Part shown: positions 1 through 9,480 of the stretch, piece by piece | Numbering within the stretch: position 1 is the stretch's first letter | Layout of the letters: the number at the start of each line of letters is the position of its first letter | Origin: Paenibacillus sp. HWE-109 | GTDB lineage: Bacteria > Bacillota > Bacilli > Paenibacillales > NBRC-103111 | Assembly (NCBI RefSeq): GCF_022163125.1 | Contig: NZ_CP091881.1 | Span: 4,774,001-4,838,000, forward strand | Reading direction: 5' to 3' | DNA length: 64,000 bases | Notes under the pieces: generated by a model | What the model was told of the DNA's origin: nothing | Seen by the model: only the letters and a program-made list of their open reading frames with translations | Database searches by the model: none | Position numbers and translations under genes: made by a program

Positions 1-1553
1 CATTTGTACTTCTTCCCAGGGTTTTCTTCCTTCGTTTGCAGAGGAAGATTGAAGGATTGATCCGGTTTTCCTCTTCCAGCACCTGATCCTGGCCCACCCG
101 CTCCAGGACTGCTGCCTCCCTCTGAATCTGGCGGCAGCACCCCCTTGCCAATCGTTACTTTGGTTTCGTGTGGAACCATATTGAAGAGTTCTTCGACGTC
201 TGCCTGCTGCATGCGAACACAGCCATGCGACTCATCCTTTCCGATACTGGACGGTTTGTTAGTTCCATGAATAGCATATAACGTATCAGACAAAGTCATG
301 CCCCGACTGCCAAATTCTCCATTCGATTTCCCGTTAGGATTACGCACTTTCTCGCTGATTACAAACTCACCCTGCGGCGTCTTCTCTCCCCCCAAGCCAA
401 CTGGATAGCTGCGGATGATATAATTCCCGCTCACAAGAGCCAACTGATGCTTATCCGTGTCAATCACGATACGGAGCGGTTCTCGCAATGGGTCAGCCGA
501 CGATTTAGGCGATGAATTAGCCGATGTCACTTGTTCTTTGGCTGGTTGTTGCGCAGACTCCCCCGCTTCAGGCACTTGTTTAATATCTTGCGGTTTGCCT
601 GCCTTCGCACTCTCATTCAACTTGCTGACAACTTGGGGGAATGCCTCCTGCATGTCCGGCGTAAGCCCCGGCAATAGATTGTTCGGGTATGGCTGTGTCA
701 GTTGCTCAGGTTTCTCCGGCATAGCTCCGGTCCTCTTTTGATAAGCTTGGACAGCGCTCTGCAAAACAATTGCTTGCTCCCGTTCGCTCATCCATTTGGT
801 AATAGTCGGAATTAGTGAAGTGCTGTCTGCAACTTGACAGGAACAAATTTGAGATTGGTAATAGGCTAGTGAAGCCTTGCCATCGCCTGTACTCTTGGAT
901 TCTACGCTGACCAAAGGTTTGACAGACTTATTCCATTCTTGCCATCTGCCGTCCGTGCTTAGAGTGGGTTCCATAATGACAGACTCCCCTGCTCCCGAAC
1001 TTCTGGAGGCAAGAACTTGCTGGAGCTTCTTGCCCCAATTTCCTTCTGACAAATATAACTTCACACCATTGGAACTATCGCCTCCAGTTTCCTGCTGGGG
1101 AATTGGCGTTGAAGCCGCCTCTGAAGAGGCTGATTTGCTCGTATTCTTCGTATTCAGACTACCTGGAACATTATCCTTGGCCAAATCCATCGCGGCGGGC
1201 ACGGCTAGCAGCAATAAGAGGATCATCGCGGGCAGCCATTTTCCTTTGCCGCTTGATTTCCCCTTAGCAGGAGCCTGAATATCTTTTTTTGCGCCGTTTG
1301 GAGGATAGGTAGGAAGCGGACCTTCAATCGTTATCTTTTGCCGCTCAAAAGCCTCGTAAATCTCCCCAGACTGGGCAAAACAGTAGGCTGCCTTGCCTTC
1401 TTTCCCTTGTGCCGCATATTCTCGACCAAGCAAATACCACGCCATTTTATGATCAGGATGTTCCTTAACATATTTTTTGAGATAAAGAGGATCTTCGATG
1501 GGATTATGCTGGAAAAAACGATCCAACTGATCATTGCGATTATTCTCTTTCAA
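1..1553 (-). CDS. L,D-transpeptidase (YkuD domain), 3' end cut by window edge
   Basis: The frame is open from a TTG start at 1553 (preceded by AGGAGGTTTCCAGC) to the left edge, 517 codons so far with no stop. Residues about 1-85 are a short TPR-like helical region, a basic stretch leads to one membrane segment at about 108-128, a Ser/Thr-rich linker follows, and the YkuD catalytic domain lies at about 360-460. It carries the signature HGTNKPSSIGKDESHGCVRM, with the catalytic His and Cys (SHGCVRM). The family makes 3-3 cross-links in peptidoglycan or attaches proteins to it, outside the membrane. The gene sits 130 bp behind the NHL gene but after a terminator, so it is probably a separate unit. 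The C-terminal tail beyond the domain looks low-complexity and is incomplete. Confidence 0.9.
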   Translation of the reverse strand, partial: MKENNRNDQLDRFFQHNPIEDPLYLKKYVKEHPDHKMAWYLLGREYAAQGKEGKAAYCFAQSGEIYEAFERQKITIEGPLPTYPPNGAKKDIQAPAKGKSSGKGKWLPAMILLLLLAVPAAMDLAKDNVPGSLNTKNTSKSASSEAASTPIPQQETGGDSSNGVKLYLSEGNWGKKLQQVLASRSSGAGESVIMEPTLSTDGRWQEWNKSVKPLVSVESKSTGDGKASLAYYQSQICSCQVADSTSLIPTITKWMSEREQAIVLQSAVQAYQKRTGAMPEKPEQLTQPYPNNLLPGLTPDMQEAFPQVVSKLNESAKAGKPQDIKQVPEAGESAQQPAKEQVTSANSSPKSSADPLREPLRIVIDTDKHQLALVSGNYIIRSYPVGLGGEKTPQGEFVISEKVRNPNGKSNGEFGSRGMTLSDTLYAIHGTNKPSSIGKDESHGCVRMQQADVEELFNMVPHETKVTIGKGVLPPDSEGGSSPGAGGPGSGAGRGKPDQSFNLPLQTKEENPGKKYK

Positions 1554-1625
1554 GCTGGAAACCTCCTATTGCCAATTAAGACTCTAACTGCTTTATCGGC
1601 AAAAATAGCCAAGAGATGAAGTCGC

Positions 1626-1666
1626 AAAAAAATGAGCTAGAACAAAGGTGCCCCTTTGTCTAGCCC
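1626..1666 (-). terminator. Rho-independent terminator of the cyclase-FecR-NHL operon
   Basis: On the minus strand GGGCTAGACAAAGG and CCTTTGTTCTAGCTC form a long stem with a short loop, followed by ATTTTTTT. It lies directly after the stop of the NHL gene. Confidence 0.85.
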
Positions 1667-1682
1667 ATCGCAAGGTTATTGC

Positions 1683-3299
1683 TTACTTCTGATAAGATTT
1701 GGTGCGTAAAATGGCTGTCTGATGCGGTGCATCCCACTGTACATCCAGACCAATTTGTTCCGCAAAGAATCTAACTGGCACATACGTACGGCCTTGTTTC
1801 ACGTAAGGCGAAACATCCGTTTCTATGGTCGCAGACGTGTTGTGACCGGCGTCCTTGCGGCTAATGCTCTTTTCTCCAATTGTTAATTCGATCGTCACAT
1901 CACCTTTGGTGAGTTGCACGATTGATTTCCCCGCTTGCTCCGCATACTTAACCTCATAGCCGAATGTCTTGCTTATAGCGCGAACCGGAACCATGGTACG
2001 ACCATCCTGAAACTCAGGCTGGGCATCGAAAGAAATCAAGCTCGATCCGCTGACAACCTTCACTTGCTTATCGTTTCCGATATTCGTTGGCAATTGATAA
2101 GGAGCAATTTTGCGAACTTTATTATTCAAAGAATCGGCAACGACGATATTCCCCTGAGCCGTTACAAGGACATCACTTGGACGATAAAATTCCGCAGCCT
2201 GTTCCACACCATCTGACTCACCTGTCTTGACAGTGCCCGCGATGGTAGTTACCTTTCCATTTAGCAAATAACGCACCGCATGGTTAAGGCTGTCTGCTAT
2301 AAGTACCCCGCCTTCGGAGGTTACAGCTAGGCCTTTAGGAAAATCAAACTTCGCTTTGAGTGCATCGCCATCAGCATAATCACCAGACGCATATAATTCA
2401 TTTTTGGCGTACAATGCACCCCCTGAGGTTGAACCCGCAAGTGTACTTACTGTCCCTGCTTTTAAGTCAATGTAACGAATGCGTTGGTTCCCTGTATCAC
2501 TTACATACAGATTCCCTTTACTATCCAAAGCTAATCCGCTCGGCTCATTGAATTTCGCTGTTGCCAAGCTGCCATCTTGATATTCCCCGGCAAAAGATGC
2601 TTCGCCTGGACGAATCTCGATAGCACGTCCAGTAGTAGCGTTCAACGTGGACACACTGCCATCCGCGGCAATTTTACGAATCACATGATTCAAAGAATCA
2701 GCGACGTACACGATCCCGTCCGCAGTTACCGCTACATCCGTTGGGTGATTGAAGCTTGCTGAGGTGCCCTTGCCGTCTTTGTTTCCTAAGACACCATTAC
2801 CAGCCAGTGTCGTCACTTGCCCGTTCGTATCGATTCTACGAATGGCATTGTTGCCTGAATCGGCTACATAGACATTCCCTTTGGCATCAACAGCTAATCC
2901 CGTCGGTTCGTTAAAAAATGCTTCGTTTGCTTTACCGTCCAGCAACCCTCCTGTCGGGAAGCCATTGCTGTTCTTCGAGACAATAAGTTCAGGACCTGCA
3001 AAAGTCGTAACAGTTCCACCAGTTATTTTGCGAATCTGATGATTGCGAGTGTCTGCAACTAGAATACTGCCGTCTGCCAATTGCACGACACTGCCTGGAG
3101 CCCGAAAAGCAGCGCTTAACGCAGCTCCATTGTGATCTTCGAAATCGCCAATTCCCGCGATTGTGGATACATCCGAAAGAATTTGGCCATTGCTTGAAAG
3201 AAGAGCATCAGCAGACAATCCTGCTGCCAAAGCCGACGAACCTCCAAGAAAGGTTGCCGCTATGAGAGATGAAACGAATATATGTTTGAGTGGTTTCAT
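1683..3299 (-). CDS. Secreted NHL-repeat protein with copper amine oxidase-like stalk domains
   Basis: 538 aa. A signal peptide (MKPLKHIFVSSLIAATFLGG...ALA) is followed at about 40-395 by five or six NHL-type repeats, each with the pattern GLAVD..GNVYVADSGNNAIR. These predict a beta-propeller. The last 130 residues carry the Cu_amine_oxidN1 motif pattern (DGRTMVPVRAI, GRTYVPVRFFAE), a stalk or wall-associated module very common in Paenibacillus with no amine oxidase activity of its own. The RBS AAAGGAGAAACCA precedes the ATG. It is the last gene of a three-gene operon with FecR and CHASE2-cyclase proteins, 38 bp behind the FecR gene. I infer an extracellular ligand-binding or scaffolding role; the ligand is unknown. 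Confidence 0.85.
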   Translation of the reverse strand: MKPLKHIFVSSLIAATFLGGSSALAAGLSADALLSSNGQILSDVSTIAGIGDFEDHNGAALSAAFRAPGSVVQLADGSILVADTRNHQIRKITGGTVTTFAGPELIVSKNSNGFPTGGLLDGKANEAFFNEPTGLAVDAKGNVYVADSGNNAIRRIDTNGQVTTLAGNGVLGNKDGKGTSASFNHPTDVAVTADGIVYVADSLNHVIRKIAADGSVSTLNATTGRAIEIRPGEASFAGEYQDGSLATAKFNEPSGLALDSKGNLYVSDTGNQRIRYIDLKAGTVSTLAGSTSGGALYAKNELYASGDYADGDALKAKFDFPKGLAVTSEGGVLIADSLNHAVRYLLNGKVTTIAGTVKTGESDGVEQAAEFYRPSDVLVTAQGNIVVADSLNNKVRKIAPYQLPTNIGNDKQVKVVSGSSLISFDAQPEFQDGRTMVPVRAISKTFGYEVKYAEQAGKSIVQLTKGDVTIELTIGEKSISRKDAGHNTSATIETDVSPYVKQGRTYVPVRFFAEQIGLDVQWDAPHQTAILRTKSYQK

Positions 3300-3337
3300 T
3301 GGTTTCTCCTTTTGATTCTAACGATTCTAAGTAACGT

Positions 3338-5101
3338 TTAGGGACGTGGATTATTTGCCGTAAAAGTAACAAATGGGTTGATGGTGTACGGAACAGCAAC
3401 AGTCTGAACAGAACTGCCATTTTTGCGAACAGCTACAATTTTACCAACCTTAATGGTGTGTGTCCCTGCACCATACATCGGGATCGATGCTAGTTTCTTC
3501 TTGCCGACAACCGAAATATTATTGGGCTGACTTCCGAAATTGGTTACCGTGTAAATGAGTTCAACGTTATTAGCATCTATGTGCTCACTAACATTATCTG
3601 CGCTAGTAGCGCTGTTAAATATTTCACCATTAATCGTTGGCGCATTTCCATAGTTCGCACCACCAAAGCCATAAAGCAAATGAACTTCTACGCCATAAAT
3701 ATCATTCGCATTAACGAAATCACTTAAATAAATATCCAAATTAAAATTGGAAGAGTTTGGATCTAACGTAGCCCCTAAACTGACTGCCGGAATCACAGTT
3801 GGTTCCGAACCAGATCCAGGATCAGAACCAGAACCAGTTCCTGGACCCCCAGTAGTTGTTTCAGGCGCTTTATTCCCATTCTTCAAGATCACTTCAGCAT
3901 CCGCGGTCTGCTTCTCTTGTGCCGCTTTATTCGCAGCTGCTAATCTCGCTTTCTCGTCTTCCATCGCTTTAAGCGCAGCTGCCAGTTTCTTCTTGATCTC
4001 ATCTAGCTTCTTCGCTTCCTCTTGTTTCTTCTTCAACTTTTCGGATTCAAGCTTTTGAAGCTCAATTAATTTTTGCTTTTCTTTCTCTGCATCAACACCC
4101 GCCGTTTTGTCCAACTCTTTGACTTTGTTCAAATCCAGCTTTCTATTTTCATCACTGATTTTTTTATTCGCTTCATCAATGATTTTATTCATATCATCTT
4201 TATCAATCTTTTTATCGGCAACCGCCTTTTTCGCGATATTGCCAATCAAGTTATCTAAATTTTGCTTCACTTTATCGAGCTCTGCCTGATCTTTGATAAC
4301 TAAAGATGTCTGATCATCAACAAACTTGCCGTCTGCGATTTCCTTGGATTTCTTGGCAATGAAAGCATCATTTTCTTTATCAATCTCTGCTTTACTTTTA
4401 ATTAGCTCTTGAATCACTTCAGGTGAAGCCTCTTCAATAAATTTATCAATATCTATAAATTCTACTTTCAAGGATAGATCTTTGGTTTCATCTCTGGAAT
4501 CCATAGAGATTTGTTGGGTCGGATACAGATATGTAATTGAAAACGATTGTGTTGAATCAGCATTGGTTGTTACCGTAGAAGCCGAAACGTTCCCTGCGCC
4601 TACAGCCATTTTGATTTTGCCCGTGACTGGATCAACACCTACGAAAAACTGAGTGCCCCGTACGCCCATGACGGCCGTTGGCGTTTCAACTTCAAACTCG
4701 TCATTTGATCCAGCCAATGATTTGACCTTCACCCACATGGAGCCAGCCCACACTTTAAGCTTGGACTTTTTGCTGCCATCCGAAGAACTCAGATCAGATA
4801 CGTTCACCTCGGAGTTAGCCCCAAGAGTAATCTCCGAATCCCCGTTGCTTAAGTTAAGCGTCACGCTTGAACCTTCGCCTGTATACACCGTATCCCCTTG
4901 ATTAAGACTCATACTTTCGTAAGCATCGTAGGACTTGGATCCTCCGCCTTTTTTGATCGTAACATCCCCGGACAGCGAAGCTACAACAGCAACGCGAACA
5001 GTTTTGGCATCAACCGGTTTCACCAGCAAAACCGAAATCAAACTAAAAACGAGACAAAAACTTAAAAATAAAGATACAGATGATTTCTTGGATAGTTCCA
5101 T
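3338..5101 (-). CDS. Secreted FecR-domain protein with coiled coil and cohesin-like C-terminus
   Basis: 587 aa with an N-terminal signal peptide (hydrophobic residues about 10-30, ending near VDA). Residues about 40-190 match a FecR domain (GDTVYTGEGSSVTLNLSNGD, TPTAVMGVRGTQF). Residues about 220-405 are a charged Lys/Glu/Ala-rich coiled coil. A Gly-Ser-Pro linker follows, and the last 150 residues resemble a cohesin-type beta domain. FecR domains often act as periplasmic or extracellular sensors or scaffolds; here no sigma factor or TonB partner is present. The RBS GGGAGGAATTTAGT supports the ATG. It is the second gene of the operon, 27 bp after the cyclase. The cohesin assignment is weaker than the FecR assignment. 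Confidence 0.82.
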   Translation of the reverse strand: MELSKKSSVSLFLSFCLVFSLISVLLVKPVDAKTVRVAVVASLSGDVTIKKGGGSKSYDAYESMSLNQGDTVYTGEGSSVTLNLSNGDSEITLGANSEVNVSDLSSSDGSKKSKLKVWAGSMWVKVKSLAGSNDEFEVETPTAVMGVRGTQFFVGVDPVTGKIKMAVGAGNVSASTVTTNADSTQSFSITYLYPTQQISMDSRDETKDLSLKVEFIDIDKFIEEASPEVIQELIKSKAEIDKENDAFIAKKSKEIADGKFVDDQTSLVIKDQAELDKVKQNLDNLIGNIAKKAVADKKIDKDDMNKIIDEANKKISDENRKLDLNKVKELDKTAGVDAEKEKQKLIELQKLESEKLKKKQEEAKKLDEIKKKLAAALKAMEDEKARLAAANKAAQEKQTADAEVILKNGNKAPETTTGGPGTGSGSDPGSGSEPTVIPAVSLGATLDPNSSNFNLDIYLSDFVNANDIYGVEVHLLYGFGGANYGNAPTINGEIFNSATSADNVSEHIDANNVELIYTVTNFGSQPNNISVVGKKKLASIPMYGAGTHTIKVGKIVAVRKNGSSVQTVAVPYTINPFVTFTANNPRP

Positions 5102-5128
5102 ACTAAATTCCTCCCTATGTTTCCCGGC

Positions 5129-6976
5129 TTACAGATTTCCGATAACTTCATAGACCGCAACCGGTTTTTCTTTTCCTTTGACTTTGATCTCACCTATGGA
5201 TTCAATTTCGAACAGGTGCTTGACTCGCTCATACGTTTGTTCACTAATTAGAATCTGTCCTGGTTTGGCATTCGACTCCAAACGCGCTGACAAGTTGACG
5301 GTATCCCCGATAGCCGTGTAATCAAGCCTCAAATCCTCCGAACCGATATTCCCGACTACAGCAGGGCCGCTGTTGATCCCAAGACCAAACTTCACGCCAA
5401 TGCCGTAGTTTTTGATCAATTTTTGCTCAAGAATATCAGCTTGCGACTTCATTTCAATCGCCGCACGAACGGCCATCTCCGGATGATTCTCATATTCAAT
5501 CGGCGCGCCAAACATCGCCATAACACCATCACCAATGAACTTATCCAGTGTCCCATTGAACTTGAAAATAGCTTTCGTACAGACATCCAAATACTCATTC
5601 AACACCTGGATCACTTGCTCAGGCTCCAACTTTTCAGACATCGGTGTAAATCCTCGAATATCAACGAAAATAAGCGAGATATCTTTACGGCTTCCGCCCA
5701 GCTTCACATCTTCACCAGACTGGAGAAGTTCGTCCACGACAGTTTTGGAGACGAATCTTCCGAAAATGCCTGTCACACGGTTGCGTTCCTTGCGCTCCTC
5801 TAGATAATGGCTTACCAACGACCAGATATAAATGGTCACCAGCGCAAATTGCGGATAAACTAGCGGCGCGAACGTAGAGCCAGCAATATAGAAAAGAAGC
5901 CATACGCCACCGTAAACAATAAACATTCCCAAGAAGATAAAGAGCGCGGTCTTTCCTCTGAATCTCTCAAATAAGAAAAGGGCTAATAGAGAAACAAGCA
6001 AAATAATCCCCACGCCAACCGGCTTGCTTGCATCTTTGTAATATTTGCTCTCTAACAACGTTTGAATCATATTCGCATGAATTTCAATCCCAAACATTTT
6101 TACAGAACTAATTGGTGTCGGATACTCATCTTGCATAGCTGTAACAAATGGACCTACCAGTACAATGCTTCCTTCCAAAGGCAGAGGCTTTTTGCTATTC
6201 ATAACATCAACAAAAGAAAGCAGCTCATAGCCTGTTGTCGCATCCACTTTCTGCCTTGGCAAGGTGAAAAATTCCGTGGTTACTTGATTTCGTTCATTCG
6301 TAGGCAAAATAATACTGCCTTGCTTCCATTGTCCTGTTGCATCGTCTCGTTTAACTTTGTTCTGTTCATCCAGCACGAGGTTGGCGAGCGCGACACTAAA
6401 TGCAGGTATGTATGTTCCATTCTCATCCGGCAACCCAACGGGCAGCTTCCGAGCTTTGCCATCCTTATCAACAAACACATTAATATGCGCCATTTGCTGT
6501 CTATTGGTCGTTAAAGTGGGAGTGGGATAGTCGACTTTCTCAGGTATAAGATCACCTGCTTCTTGCTGCTTTGAGGGATAATTAATTTGCACAGGCATAA
6601 TCACATTGTGATATTTAGCCAATACATCGGCTAACGCCTTATCGTCTGCGGGGTTTTTCGAAGGTTCCGCCAAAACAACGTCAATCCCGATCGCCGCGGC
6701 ACCGGATTGTTCCAGCTTCTCAATTAATTGGGCATAGGTCGATCGATCCCATGGAAACTTCCCAATTGCTTTTAATGACTTTTCATCAATCTTGACAATT
6801 TTGATGCGATCCTCGGGCTGACGCTCATCAACTGACTTCGATTTTCGCAAACTATCTTGAAGCGGCCCTTCGACAAAATAAAACAAACCGCTCGAATTCA
6901 CCGTGTAGAAATATGTCGACAACAGCATCAATAAGAGTCCCGCTGCCAAAGTTTGAATCCATTTCTTCTTACCCAT
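5129..6976 (-). CDS. CHASE2-domain adenylate cyclase (class III)
   Basis: 615 aa from the ATG at 6976, chosen because AAGGGAGGATCTT precedes it; the frame is open 30 codons further upstream but without an RBS. Order: one N-terminal membrane segment (about 7-25), an extracellular CHASE2 sensor (about 30-305), three membrane segments (about 310-390), then a class III nucleotide cyclase domain (about 420-610). Metal-binding Asp residues sit in FVDIRGF and in GDGVMAMFG. The Lys of LDKFIGDG and the Asp-Thr pattern of DYTAIGDTVN favour ATP over GTP. It would make cAMP in response to an outside signal. It leads an operon with secreted FecR and NHL proteins, possible partners of the sensor domain. 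No cAMP effector gene is visible in the window. Confidence 0.9.
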   Translation of the reverse strand: MGKKKWIQTLAAGLLLMLLSTYFYTVNSSGLFYFVEGPLQDSLRKSKSVDERQPEDRIKIVKIDEKSLKAIGKFPWDRSTYAQLIEKLEQSGAAAIGIDVVLAEPSKNPADDKALADVLAKYHNVIMPVQINYPSKQQEAGDLIPEKVDYPTPTLTTNRQQMAHINVFVDKDGKARKLPVGLPDENGTYIPAFSVALANLVLDEQNKVKRDDATGQWKQGSIILPTNERNQVTTEFFTLPRQKVDATTGYELLSFVDVMNSKKPLPLEGSIVLVGPFVTAMQDEYPTPISSVKMFGIEIHANMIQTLLESKYYKDASKPVGVGIILLVSLLALFLFERFRGKTALFIFLGMFIVYGGVWLLFYIAGSTFAPLVYPQFALVTIYIWSLVSHYLEERKERNRVTGIFGRFVSKTVVDELLQSGEDVKLGGSRKDISLIFVDIRGFTPMSEKLEPEQVIQVLNEYLDVCTKAIFKFNGTLDKFIGDGVMAMFGAPIEYENHPEMAVRAAIEMKSQADILEQKLIKNYGIGVKFGLGINSGPAVVGNIGSEDLRLDYTAIGDTVNLSARLESNAKPGQILISEQTYERVKHLFEIESIGEIKVKGKEKPVAVYEVIGNL

Positions 6977-7004
6977 AAGATCCTCCCTTTTGATTGCTAG
7001 CTTC

Positions 7005-7033
7005 ATTGTAAGATGACGGGTAAGAAATGGCAA
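7005..7033 (-). promoter_or_regulatory. Sigma-A type promoter of the cyclase operon
   Basis: On the minus strand TTGCCA (7028-7033) and TACAAT (7005-7010) are separated by exactly 17 bp, each one mismatch from consensus. The start would lie near 6998, about 22 nt before the cyclase start codon. Confidence 0.6.
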
Positions 7034-7063
7034 TGAATTGTTACAAATAAATACAAATTGTAG

Positions 7064-7102
7064 CAAAAAAAGAGCCCAATCCCTTTGCAGGAATTGAGCT
7101 CT
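7064..7102 (-). terminator. Terminator of the ferredoxin gene
   Basis: On the minus strand AGAGCTCAATTCC pairs with GGATTGGGCTCT, followed by a run of seven T. It separates the ferredoxin from the cyclase operon. Confidence 0.8.
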
Positions 7103-7150
7103 TTCGACATACTGTGAATGACTTCACTTCACATGATAGGAGTTTAATGA

Positions 7151-7384
7151 TTAGCTAAAAGGTGCATCCGCAACTTTAATGGAATCCGTCGGACAGCCAT
7201 CTTGTGCATCTTGTAGGTCATCAAATAGATCTTCAGGGATTTCAGTTACCCCTTTGTTTCCGTCTCCGTCAAAAATCACTTCTGCCAAACCTTCATCATC
7301 ATAATCATAGATGTCTGGAGCTGTAGCTCCGCATGCGCCGCAAGCGATGCAAGTATCTTTATCAACAAATGTATACTTTGCCAT
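7151..7384 (-). CDS. 4Fe-4S ferredoxin
   Basis: 77 aa, acidic, the single-cluster ferredoxin common in Bacillales. Cluster ligands are C12, C15 and C18 in CIACGAC and C64 in DGCPTDSI. The missing second cluster motif is normal for this family. It carries electrons in the cytoplasm; the redox partner cannot be told from context. The RBS GGAGGAG stands before the ATG. It has its own promoter and terminator, so it is monocistronic, downstream of mobB on the same strand. Confidence 0.93.
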   Translation of the reverse strand: MAKYTFVDKDTCIACGACGATAPDIYDYDDEGLAEVIFDGDGNKGVTEIPEDLFDDLQDAQDGCPTDSIKVADAPFS

Positions 7385-7419
7385 GATTTCTACTCCTCCT
7401 CAAATTATCCTCATTGTAA

Positions 7420-7448
7420 AATATAATATAAATACGGACAAAGTTCAA
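7420..7448 (-). promoter_or_regulatory. Candidate promoter of the ferredoxin gene
   Basis: TTGAAC (7443-7448) and TATATT (7420-7425) on the minus strand with a 17-bp spacer, about 35 bp before the start codon. Confidence 0.5.
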
Positions 7449-7451
7449 ACC

Positions 7452-7958
7452 TTAAAATAGATTCCCGCCAAAATAATGTTCGATAAAATTCGCAATACGT
7501 CCCACTTCATTTAAATTTATAGAAGGGATATGCGGATAATAGCTCTCAGCGTCTTCCAAATCCGTCACAATAGCAATAGGACTAGGCTCAAGATGATGAA
7601 CGATTTCTCTTTGTTCTATTGTACGAAATAAAGCAATCTTTGGATGCTTTTCCTTTTTAAAACCTTCTACAAAAATAAAATCCATGTGCGAGTAAGCCGT
7701 TAACTGCTCCTCTAAACTTACATTACCCCTTTTCTCATACGTGTGAATCATGTTCGGGGATAGCGTAATCACGGCATCAGCTCCCGAGCCAACATAGATC
7801 GACGAATCCGCTCCCGCGGCTTCTTTATAATGTCCATGAGCATCATGTTTCATTACAGCAATTCGATAGCCGCGCTGCTTCATTTCAATCACCAATTTAG
7901 CAATCAACGTTGTTTTCCCGCTATTCGAATAACCAGCGAAGCCGATGCAATGCGCCAT
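7452..7958 (-). CDS. mobB: Molybdopterin-guanine dinucleotide biosynthesis adapter MobB
   Basis: 168 aa, a P-loop GTP-binding protein with Walker A GYSNSGKTT at residues 9-17 and the family motifs AVMKHDAHGH and FVEGFKKEKHPKI. MobB assists guanylation of molybdopterin in cofactor maturation. It begins 6 bp after the stop of dinB and is probably co-transcribed with it. No other molybdenum cofactor gene lies in the window, so the rest of the pathway must be elsewhere. Confidence 0.92.
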   Translation of the reverse strand: MAHCIGFAGYSNSGKTTLIAKLVIEMKQRGYRIAVMKHDAHGHYKEAAGADSSIYVGSGADAVITLSPNMIHTYEKRGNVSLEEQLTAYSHMDFIFVEGFKKEKHPKIALFRTIEQREIVHHLEPSPIAIVTDLEDAESYYPHIPSINLNEVGRIANFIEHYFGGNLF

Positions 7959-7964
7959 TCCCTA

Positions 7965-9266
7965 TCACTTCTCCTCTTCCTTATGGAGCGGATTTTTTTT
8001 CAAATGATCCATCTGCAAGGAAGTGCCCCTGGCCTTATGATTTCGTATAAAAGCGGACGGATCATCACTCATCATCCCTGCGGTCAGAATCGCGCTTTCC
8101 CCAAATTTATCACGCAGCCCGTCCATAATTTTGTTCAAATGCTCTCGCCGCGGCTGCTTCTCATAATCAAACAAATCCAATTGAATGAAGGTTTCTTCCT
8201 TCATCGTTAAATTCTGCAAGGTAATGCCCAACAATCGTACTGGTTTGCCGTCATCCCACTGGTGATCATACAACTCACACGCTGTTTTATAAATATCATC
8301 CATATGCTCCGTTGCCGTCGGGAGTGTGACAGAACGCGTGATCGTCCTCATGTCAGGATCGCGAATCGTAATCTGGATCGTCAAGGCCATCAACTCCTGT
8401 TTGCGCAGCCTTCTCGCTACTTGATCAGCCAGATTGAGGAAAACACGATGAATTTCTATGCGGTCTGTGTAGTCTCGCGGCAGCGTCGTGGTGTGGCCAA
8501 TCGATTTGCTTTGTTCTTGCTCCGGATTTACAAGAGATGGATCAATGCCATTCGCTGATCGTTTCAGATGAGCACCGAGAACTCCGAATTGCTTCGTCAA
8601 TAACAACTCATCCGCAGACGCTAATTGGCCTAAAGTAAGAATACCGAGTTTCTCCAATTTATCAGCGGTCTTTTTACCTATGCCGTACAAATAATTGCAA
8701 GGTTTATCCCATAATACATACGGCACATCACGAATGCGAAGCACAGAAATCCCATTCGGCTTCTTCATATCAGAGCCCATCTTGGCAAGCAGCTTATTCG
8801 GCGCAACTCCGATCGAGCAGGGCAGCTTCAATTCCTTCATAATTCGGTTCTGAATGCTGTTTGCGATATCCATAGGCGTTCCAAACTGTTTGGAACCCGT
8901 TATATCCACAAAACATTCATCAATGGACATGGATTCCACCATAGGCGAATAACTATAAGCTATCTGCATGAATCGTCGGGAGAAATCGCGATACAATTCA
9001 AAGTCAGGTCGAATCAATATCAAATCCGGGCATATTTTCAGAGCTTGCCTAACCTGCATACCCGTTTTGATCCCCATTCCTCGCGCTGTATAAGATGAAG
9101 TAACAATTATTCCTTTGCGAAGTTCAACACTTCCAGCAACAGCAATGGGTTTGCCTTTATACAATTCAGGCTCAACGGCCTCATGGACAGAACAATAGAA
9201 CGCATTCATATCAATATGCAAAATGACTCTACCTTGTTTGGGATAATGATGCCCCACTGTCACCAT
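7965..9266 (-). CDS. dinB: DNA polymerase IV (Y family)
   Basis: 433 aa from the ATG at 9266, which has GGGAGGG 8 nt upstream; an in-frame ATG at 9290 lacks a proper RBS. The Y-family palm motifs LHIDMNAFYCSV and SIDECFVDITG hold the catalytic acidic residues. A helix-hairpin-helix region (YGIGKKTADKLEKLGI) and the little finger domain follow. It performs error-prone translesion synthesis. The C-terminus lacks a clear QLxLF-type clamp motif at the very end, although QLDLF occurs near residue 390 (TFIQLDLFDYEK) and may serve as one. It is the first gene of the dinB-mobB pair. Confidence 0.93.
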   Translation of the reverse strand: MVTVGHHYPKQGRVILHIDMNAFYCSVHEAVEPELYKGKPIAVAGSVELRKGIIVTSSYTARGMGIKTGMQVRQALKICPDLILIRPDFELYRDFSRRFMQIAYSYSPMVESMSIDECFVDITGSKQFGTPMDIANSIQNRIMKELKLPCSIGVAPNKLLAKMGSDMKKPNGISVLRIRDVPYVLWDKPCNYLYGIGKKTADKLEKLGILTLGQLASADELLLTKQFGVLGAHLKRSANGIDPSLVNPEQEQSKSIGHTTTLPRDYTDRIEIHRVFLNLADQVARRLRKQELMALTIQITIRDPDMRTITRSVTLPTATEHMDDIYKTACELYDHQWDDGKPVRLLGITLQNLTMKEETFIQLDLFDYEKQPRREHLNKIMDGLRDKFGESAILTAGMMSDDPSAFIRNHKARGTSLQMDHLKKNPLHKEEEK

Positions 9267-9381
9267 TTCACATTCCCTCCCATGCTCCAAGACGTTAGAC
9301 CAGAGCCATTTTCAGCATACAAAAAAATATTGTTTCAAGCAAACGTATTTTTGCGTTATGATGTCCTTACCCATAATCTTA

Positions 9382-9390
9382 TGGTATAAT
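9382..9390 (+). promoter_or_regulatory. Extended -10 promoter of cimA
   Basis: TGGTATAAT matches an extended -10 (TGnTATAAT); no good -35 is seen. The transcript would have a leader of about 85 nt, in which I find no T-box or attenuator. Confidence 0.5.
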
Positions 9391-9480
9391 CGTAAATTAT
9401 ACATTAGCGCTTTAAAGCAAGCTTAGACACCAGCACATCTAACAACGAAGTCACTTTGCTAGCTTTTGAAGGAGGAACCC

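Noticed and set aside
457..1278. Two plus-strand frames over the left-edge gene
   Set aside because: The minus-strand frame is open over the whole stretch and carries the YkuD catalytic motif.
9391..9480. T-box or leader attenuator in front of cimA
   Set aside because: The leader is only about 85 nt and lacks the GGTGG-type bulge sequence and a terminator.
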